Assembly: GCA_018661505.1 (NCBI GenBank)
Contig: JABJIE010000009.1
Location: 1 to 39,497, forward strand
Source: Lentimicrobiaceae bacterium
Lineage (GTDB): Bacteria > Bacteroidota > Bacteroidia > Bacteroidales > F082
Reading direction: 5' to 3'
Length of the DNA: 39,497 bases
The notes under the pieces: model-generated
Seen by the model: only the letters and a program-made list of their open reading frames with translations
What the model was told of the DNA's origin: nothing
Databases searched by the model: none
In this document: piece after piece, positions 34,522 to 39,497 of the stretch
Layout: every line of letters begins with the position of its first letter
Position numbering within the stretch: the stretch's first letter is position 1
Translations under genes and position numbers: made by a program

Positions 34522-36084
34522 ATGAAGAAATACGATAAATTAGTGAAGAATGCTGCGGGTAGAATGGTACCAACAATTATTAATGGAGAAAACCACATAC
34601 CATTTCAAGGCGTAGGAAAATATAATCCAACTGGAAGAAGATACGGTCCAAAGATTCCAACATGTAATGACTTCCCTGATGGAAATAAGGAAGTTAGCAC
34701 ATTAAAAGAGGCCCTAATAAATGCGGGTATAAAGGATGGAATGACAATATCATCACATCATCATTTTAGAAATGGAGACCTAATTGCAAAGCAAGTATTT
34801 GATATTGCACATGACCTTGGCATAAAAAATTTAAGATGGTTTCCCTCTGCCTCCTTTCCATGCCAGGAAGAATTAATAAAATATTTGGAGGATGGCACCA
34901 TAAATAGGATTGAAGGAAGCATGAATGGTCCTTTAGGTAAATTTACTTCGGAAGGAAAGATGAAAGGTCTCAGCATACTTAGGTCGCATGGAGGTAGATA
35001 TCAGGCCGTTCAGGATGGTGAGGTCAAAATTGATATAGCAATTATTGCAGCTCCTACTGCGGATACATTTGGTAATGCAAATGGTGTTAATGGGGATGCA
35101 GCTTGTGGATTACTAGGGTTTGCCTTGGCCGATTCACAATACGCAGAAAAGGTAATTGTTGTTACCGACAATCTAGTTCCCTTTCCGTGCATTCCATGGC
35201 AAATTCAAGGAAATTATGTGGATTTTGTTGTAAAAGTTGATAAGGTAGGGTTGCCTGAGAAAATTATTTCTGGAACAACACAGATAACAAAAAGCCCAGA
35301 TAGACTTTTAATAGCCGAAATAACTGCAGATTTTTGCGAAAAAACAGGTTTAATTTATGATGGATTTTCATATCAGGCAGGAGCTGGAGGCACGGCATTA
35401 TCAATTGGGAATTATTTTGGTGATATCCTAAGAAAAAACAATTGGAAAGCAAGATTCATAAGAGCTGGCAGCAATCAATATCCCGTTGAACTCCTGGAAG
35501 AAGGTTTAGTTGAATACATCTTGGACGGTCAAACATTTGATTTAGAGGGGGTGAGATCTATGAGAGAAAATCCAAATCATGTTAATACCTCACCTTTTAC
35601 TTCGTATAATTTTCATAGCAAGGGTAATTTTGCTCAACTTGTTGATATTGTTGTGCTTGGAGCAACAGAAATAGACGTAGATTTTAATGCTAATGTTGTA
35701 ACACATTCCGATGGTTATCTTCTACATGGTATCGGTGGATGGCAAAACTGTTTGGCGGCAAAAACTACCATAATGCCAATTCCACTATTTAGAGATAGAA
35801 TTCCCGTAATTAGAGATAGAGTAACAACCCTGTGTGCTCCGGGAGAATTAATAGATGTAATTGTAACGGAAAGAGGAATTGCCATAAATCCTCTTCGTAA
35901 AGATTTAATTCAAAAAGCAAGGGTATCAGGAATTGAACTAAAGACAATCTATCAGCTAAAAGAAGAGGCTGAAAAAATATGTGGTGTACCTGAAGAAGTA
36001 AAACTTAGTGATGAAATCGTGTCTGTTATTAAATGGGTAGATGGAACAGTTATTGATTCGGTTAAAAAGGTGATAACAGAATAA
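34522..36084 (+). CDS. citF: Citrate lyase alpha subunit (citrate:acetyl-ACP transferase)
   Basis: 520 residues, the family's usual size. It transfers the acyl carrier from acetyl-ACP to citrate, a CoA-transferase-like fold. N-terminal IPFQGVGKYNPTGRRYGPKI; DGMTISSHHHFRNGD; GLSILRSHGGRYQAV; IAAPTADTFGNANGVNG; SYQAGAGGTALSIG; HGIGGWQNCLAAKT; and APGELIDVIVTERGIAINPLRKDL, which corresponds to the conserved CitF tail. It starts 28 bases after the citDE fusion, so the two-gene operon provides all three subunit functions. Accessory genes (citC ligase, citX, citG) for the prosthetic group are not in this window. Confidence 0.92.
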   Translation: MKKYDKLVKNAAGRMVPTIINGENHIPFQGVGKYNPTGRRYGPKIPTCNDFPDGNKEVSTLKEALINAGIKDGMTISSHHHFRNGDLIAKQVFDIAHDLGIKNLRWFPSASFPCQEELIKYLEDGTINRIEGSMNGPLGKFTSEGKMKGLSILRSHGGRYQAVQDGEVKIDIAIIAAPTADTFGNANGVNGDAACGLLGFALADSQYAEKVIVVTDNLVPFPCIPWQIQGNYVDFVVKVDKVGLPEKIISGTTQITKSPDRLLIAEITADFCEKTGLIYDGFSYQAGAGGTALSIGNYFGDILRKNNWKARFIRAGSNQYPVELLEEGLVEYILDGQTFDLEGVRSMRENPNHVNTSPFTSYNFHSKGNFAQLVDIVVLGATEIDVDFNANVVTHSDGYLLHGIGGWQNCLAAKTTIMPIPLFRDRIPVIRDRVTTLCAPGELIDVIVTERGIAINPLRKDLIQKARVSGIELKTIYQLKEEAEKICGVPEEVKLSDEIVSVIKWVDGTVIDSVKKVITE

Positions 36085-36418
36085 TTTTTATTCCATATTT
36101 TTAGCAAAAAAGCACGAGGAAATACTATTTTAAAGTAGAGGTAATATTTGTTTTTTTGGAGTTGATTACAAAGAAAAATACACAAATTAAATAGGGTTCT
36201 TCAACATTAACTTTTTGGAAGCAAAATTCGGATAAAACAGCAATGATTTTTGCATATTTATACAATTGATTTTCAGGCTATTAAATTGCATCTGTCATGG
36301 TTGATTTAGAAGGTAATAAAATGTAGTATTTTTTTGTGTAAAAATGTATTTCCGTAAGGTATATTATCTACTTTTGCCTTGTTAATTAAATAACAACAAA
36401 CTAATTAAATTTACGGAT
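36085..36418 (+). other. Intergenic region before gdhA (334 bp)
   Basis: No ORF with a plausible start or coding bias. It holds the gdhA -7 box and an inverted repeat TCCGTAA (36351-36357) / TTACGGA (36411-36417) that flanks it, the second arm touching the start codon. No hairpin plus T tract is seen for citF. An extended upstream region like this could hold regulator sites for nitrogen control, but no operator can be named. Confidence 0.5.
36369..36376 (+). promoter_or_regulatory. -7 box for gdhA
   Basis: TACTTTTG matches TAnnTTTG, 42 bases before the ATG. No -33 at 19-21 bp; the nearest TTTG (36333-36336) is 32 bp away. Confidence 0.5.
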
Positions 36419-37756
36419 ATGGATCTGAATAAAATAATGAATGATCTAGAGAAAAAACATCCTGGAGAGGTTGAATATTTGCAGGCTGTTCGTGAGGTGC
36501 TTGAATCAATAGAGGATGTAGTAAATGAAAATCCTCATTTTGAATCGGCAGGAATTATTGAAAGGCTAATTGAACCTGACCGTGTACTTACATTCAAGGT
36601 GCAATGGGTAGATGATAACGGGAAAGTACATATAAATTTGGGTTATAGAGTTCAATTTAACAACTCCATTGGTCCTTATAAAGGTGGTCTAAGATTTCAC
36701 CCAAGTGTTAATTTAAGTATTCTGAAATTCTTAGGCTTTGAACAAATATTTAAAAATTCACTTACTACACTCCCTATGGGAGGGGGAAAAGGTGGTTCCG
36801 ATTTCAACCCCAAAGGGAAATCTGACTCCGAAATAATGAGATTTTGTCAAGCATTTATGCTTGAGTTATGGAGGTTAATTGGTCCAAATACTGATGTGCC
36901 AGCAGGTGACATAGGTGTTGGTGGAAAAGAAATAGGCTATATGTATGGGATGTACAAGAAACTAGCAAGAGAGAATACTGGAGTACTAACAGGTAAAGGA
37001 TTAAATTGGGGGGGATCCCTAATTCGTCCTGAAGCAACAGGTTTTGGGACTGTGTACTTTGCAAAAGAAATGTTAGCTACAATAGGAGAAACATTTAAGG
37101 GAAAAATTGTTGCAGTTTCTGGATTTGGAAATGTTGCCTGGGGTGCGACTTTAAAGGTTGTAGAGCTTGGTGGAAAAGTTGTTACACTTTCAGGGCCTGA
37201 CGGATATATTCATGATCCAGAAGGTATAACAGGTGAAAAGATAGATTATATGCTTGAGCTTCGCGCTTCAAATCAAGATATCGTTGCTCCGTATGCAAAG
37301 GAATTTCCGGAGGCTACATTTTATCCAGATGCAAAACCATGGGAAGTCAAAGTTGATGTTGCTCTGCCTTGTGCAACACAAAATGAACTCGGTGAAGAGG
37401 ATGCAAAGAAACTTATTGAAAATGGATGCGTATGTATTGCTGAAGGTGCAAACATGCCATCCACCCCCGAAGCCATTGACATATTCCAAAACAATCGTGT
37501 TTTATTTGGGCCTGGTAAAGCTGCAAATGCCGGTGGTGTTGCCACTTCAGGTTTAGAAATGACGCAAAATGCAATGAAACTTGCCTGGACTCGTGAAGAG
37601 GTAGACGAAAAACTACATCACATAATGATAAGTATACATAATGCGTGTGTTCAGTATGGAGAAAGAGAAGATGAAACCATAGATTATGTTAAAGGTGCAA
37701 ATGTTGCTGGATTCCTCAAGGTTGCCAATTCAATGCTTGACCAAGGAATAGCATAG
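36419..37756 (+). CDS. gdhA: Glutamate dehydrogenase, NADP-type (class I hexameric)
   Basis: 445 residues. Converts 2-oxoglutarate and ammonium to glutamate. Segments: VQWVDDNGKVHINLGYRVQFN and GPYKGGLRFHPSV (substrate lysine region), LPMGGGKGGSDF (catalytic lysine), then PAGDIGVGGKEIGYMYGMYK with the Asp, and the Rossmann motif VSGFGNVAWG. C-terminal GPGKAANAGGVATSGLEM. The order and length match the ~445-450-residue NADP-dependent anabolic family of E. coli; cofactor preference is inferred from the family. It has an unusually long upstream region, and a terminator follows. Confidence 0.96.
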   Translation: MDLNKIMNDLEKKHPGEVEYLQAVREVLESIEDVVNENPHFESAGIIERLIEPDRVLTFKVQWVDDNGKVHINLGYRVQFNNSIGPYKGGLRFHPSVNLSILKFLGFEQIFKNSLTTLPMGGGKGGSDFNPKGKSDSEIMRFCQAFMLELWRLIGPNTDVPAGDIGVGGKEIGYMYGMYKKLARENTGVLTGKGLNWGGSLIRPEATGFGTVYFAKEMLATIGETFKGKIVAVSGFGNVAWGATLKVVELGGKVVTLSGPDGYIHDPEGITGEKIDYMLELRASNQDIVAPYAKEFPEATFYPDAKPWEVKVDVALPCATQNELGEEDAKKLIENGCVCIAEGANMPSTPEAIDIFQNNRVLFGPGKAANAGGVATSGLEMTQNAMKLAWTREEVDEKLHHIMISIHNACVQYGEREDETIDYVKGANVAGFLKVANSMLDQGIA

Positions 37757-37775
37757 TAATAATATATTTTATTCT

Positions 37776-37805
37776 AAGCCTCCTTTGGAACCAAAGAAGG
37801 CTTTT
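37776..37805 (+). terminator. Rho-independent terminator of gdhA
   Basis: AAGCCTcCTTTGG (37776-37788) pairs with CCAAAGaAGGCTT (37791-37803) around a 2-nt loop, one internal mismatch, followed by TT. The hairpin is strong but the T tract short. Confidence 0.75.
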
Positions 37806-37912
37806 CCATTTTAATATGTTAGTTAATTAAACATATGATTATTGTTCAGTCTACATTTTTATCTATTTTTATTCGCTAACAAAAAATAATATTTGGCAAA
37901 CAAATAAACGGG

Positions 37913-38866
37913 ATGGAAATTAATTATCCATGGGGCCATAAACGTAGATACAATTCATACTCCGAATATTTTAAAAAGAAATTTGGTGAAAGAGTTCAAA
38001 AAATAAGCGTTGATGCAGGTTTTACCTGTCCTAATAGGGATGGTAAAGTTGCGAGAGGTGGCTGTACATATTGTAATAATAATGCATTTAACCCCTCCTA
38101 TTGCGACCCTGAAAAACCCATCAACCACCAAGTTCTTGAGGGTATTCAATTTCATAAAGTTAGATATCGAAGGGCAAATTCGTATTTGGTATACTTTCAG
38201 CCATACTCTAATACTTATGCACCCCTTGAAAAATTAAAAGTACTCTATGAAAATGCCCTTAGGCAACCCGGTGTAATAGGTTTGGTATTGGGAACTAGAC
38301 CAGATTGTATCGATGATGAAAAACTAGAATACCTAAAGAAACTATCACAGGATTATTATATCATAATTGAATATGGAGTTGAAAGTATTTATAACAAAAC
38401 TCTAGAAAGAATCAACAGATGGCACACTTATGAACAATCCAAAGAGGCAATTGAAAAAACAAAAGAATATGGTATAAATATAGGTGCCCATTTTATTTTT
38501 GGGCTTCCTGGTGATTCAAATGATTTAATTATGGAGTCGGTAAAAGAGATCTCTACATTACCTCTTACTGCAATTAAGTTTCATCAACTTCAAATAGTTG
38601 AAGGAACAAAAATGGCCATGGACTATAAGAGAAACCCCAACGATTATAAATTATTTGGCTTTGAAGAATATGTAAATTTTATCGTTGATTTCTCAGAAAA
38701 ACTAAACCCAGAATTTATAATTGAACGTTTCGCCGGGGAGGTGCCCCCAAGATATCAGGCAGGACCAGGATGGGGGTTAATTAGAAATGATCAAATAAAT
38801 CGCACCATAGAAAAAGAATTTGAAGATAGAGACTCATGGCAAGGCAAGTATTTTATTGGTGATTAG
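37913..38866 (+). CDS. Radical SAM protein, YhcC/TIGR01212 family
   Basis: 317 residues. The [4Fe-4S] cluster cysteines are C39, C51 and C54 in the segment CPNRDGKVARGGCTYC, the spacing characteristic of the YhcC-like TIGR01212 family, which differs from the usual CxxxCxxC. VYFQPYSNTYAPLEKL, VLGTRPDCI, YGVESIYNKTLERINRWHTY and GAHFIFGLPGD complete the SAM barrel; APGWGL-like GPGWGLIRNDQ near the end. Related to Elp3-like radical SAM enzymes. The reaction is not known. It stands alone, convergent with idi. Confidence 0.93.
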   Translation: MEINYPWGHKRRYNSYSEYFKKKFGERVQKISVDAGFTCPNRDGKVARGGCTYCNNNAFNPSYCDPEKPINHQVLEGIQFHKVRYRRANSYLVYFQPYSNTYAPLEKLKVLYENALRQPGVIGLVLGTRPDCIDDEKLEYLKKLSQDYYIIIEYGVESIYNKTLERINRWHTYEQSKEAIEKTKEYGINIGAHFIFGLPGDSNDLIMESVKEISTLPLTAIKFHQLQIVEGTKMAMDYKRNPNDYKLFGFEEYVNFIVDFSEKLNPEFIIERFAGEVPPRYQAGPGWGLIRNDQINRTIEKEFEDRDSWQGKYFIGD

Positions 38867-38886
38867 ATATTATCTATTCTGGAAAA

Positions 38887-39423
38887 TCAAATTTCTTTAT
38901 TTTTCTTCTTAAAATGACCTAGTACCTCATCGAGAGCTATTTTAAACCATTCTGTATATTCTTTGGGATTATCCTCAATATCACTAACTAGCCAATTTAG
39001 ATTAACATACTTCCAGGATTCTACTTCTTCCCTATTTATTATTGGTTTATTATCCGAAACTCCGATGAATACATGATCCAATTCGTGTTCAATCAAACCC
39101 TGCCCCACATCAGCCTTATATATAAATGAAAATGCTTCCTGAAATTCACAATCCATTCCCATCTCCTCAACAATACGCCTATGGGCTGCATCTATTGTTT
39201 TTTCTCCTTCACGTGGATGACTGCATACCGTGTTTGTCCACAGAAGTGGGGAATGGTACTTATTAGATGCACGCTGCTGAAGCAATAAATCTCCATCTGA
39301 ATTAAATATAAAAACAGAGAATGCTCGATGCAGTGCAGCATTAATGTGAGCCTCCATTTTCTCCATTGTACCCAGAGGATTATCATCCTTGTCAACTAAT
39401 ATGACATATTCATCAATCATCAA
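38887..39423 (-). CDS. idi: Isopentenyl-diphosphate delta-isomerase, type I
   Basis: 178 residues, a Nudix-fold enzyme that interconverts IPP and DMAPP, the C5 units for quinones, carotenoids and cell-wall lipid carriers. Catalytic C67 in NTVCSHP, catalytic Glu in EHELDHV (E112/E114), histidine ligands in AHINAALHRAF, and RIVEEMGM in the Nudix box. Either of two adjacent ATGs (39423, 39420) may be the start. A -7 box is 11 bases upstream, so the leader is very short. Confidence 0.96.
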   Translation of the reverse strand: MMIDEYVILVDKDDNPLGTMEKMEAHINAALHRAFSVFIFNSDGDLLLQQRASNKYHSPLLWTNTVCSHPREGEKTIDAAHRRIVEEMGMDCEFQEAFSFIYKADVGQGLIEHELDHVFIGVSDNKPIINREEVESWKYVNLNWLVSDIEDNPKEYTEWFKIALDEVLGHFKKKNKEI

Positions 39424-39433
39424 TATTTTTTTA

Positions 39434-39441
39434 CAAACCTA
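39434..39441 (-). promoter_or_regulatory. -7 box for idi
   Basis: Minus strand TAGGTTTG matches TAnnTTTG. The gap to the ATG leaves only a few nucleotides of leader, so leaderless or near-leaderless translation is possible. Confidence 0.5.
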
Positions 39442-39497
39442 ATATATGTATTAACCTAAATAACATTTTGTTATTAAAAAAGTGTTAAATATTCATT

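Noticed and set aside
1-39497. tRNA, rRNA, CRISPR array, transposase, integrase or prophage
   Set aside because: I looked in the gaps between genes for cloverleaf-like segments, regularly spaced repeats and recombinase motifs and saw none. Gaps are short and AT-rich; a covariance-model scan would be decisive for small RNAs.

Overview
The window reads as chromosomal DNA of a member of the Bacteroidota. It is AT-rich. SecD and SecF are fused in one chain, ProRS is the archaeal/eukaryote-like type, and one protein ends in a type IX secretion sorting domain. Shine-Dalgarno sites are not apparent. Many genes are preceded by the Bacteroidota sigma-A type -7 box TAnnTTTG, in two cases with a TTTG/TTG -33 element 19-20 bp upstream. 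I cannot place it below phylum. Type I IDI, NADP-type glutamate dehydrogenase, citrate lyase and an exported Ni-superoxide dismutase suggest a free-living, possibly facultative or microaerophilic environmental lineage, but that is inference.

Layout. 1-6.1 kb: secDF with its own promoter and terminator, then a secreted Ni-SOD, folC and a membrane-anchored TylF/MycF-type methyltransferase in a close co-directional run, then a gamma-carbonic anhydrase-like protein. 6.6-9.5 kb (minus): a FadL-like outer membrane protein preceded by a strongly biased Tyr/Gly- and Ser-rich lipoprotein. 9.6-13.0 kb: proS, then a convergent pair of a PagL-like outer membrane protein and a GIN-domain lipoprotein joined by a TTGA overlap. 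13.3-17.1 kb: mazG and a PAP2 phosphatase, facing a long RelA-type protein whose HD hydrolase site is destroyed. 17.3-20.0 kb: PorT-like barrel, DUF985 cupin, PfkB-type sugar kinase, aroQ. 20.0-25.0 kb (minus): GT2 glycosyltransferase, GWxTD protein, an orphan class I isoprenoid-synthase-like protein, sucC. 25.1-28.9 kb: a LolD-like ATPase, a large periplasmic repeat protein of about 13 units of ~59 residues, and a small TPR protein. 28.9-33.0 kb: secreted M1 peptidase with a T9SS tail (minus), bifunctional NAD(P)HX repair enzyme (plus), ICMT-like membrane methyltransferase (minus). 33.3-37.8 kb: a two-gene citrate lyase in which the acyl carrier protein (CitD) is fused to CitE, followed by CitF, then gdhA. 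37.9-39.4 kb: a YhcC-type radical SAM protein and idi (minus).

The genes are mostly housekeeping and cell-envelope functions in short transcription units. I see no rRNA, tRNA, CRISPR array, insertion sequence, integrase or phage gene. The best candidates for under-described biology are the orphan isoprenoid-synthase-fold protein (22.7-23.7 kb), the CitD-CitE fusion, the Ni-SOD whose nickel hook would be exposed by signal peptidase, and the long repeat protein beside lolD.

A practical note on starts: the TTG inside a TAnnTTTG box often lies in frame with the gene behind it and mimics a start codon. I moved those starts to the downstream ATG (lolD, citDE, M1 peptidase, GWxTD). Three genes do seem to start at TTG (PagL-like, GIN lipoprotein, GT2), and probably a fourth (isoprenoid-like).
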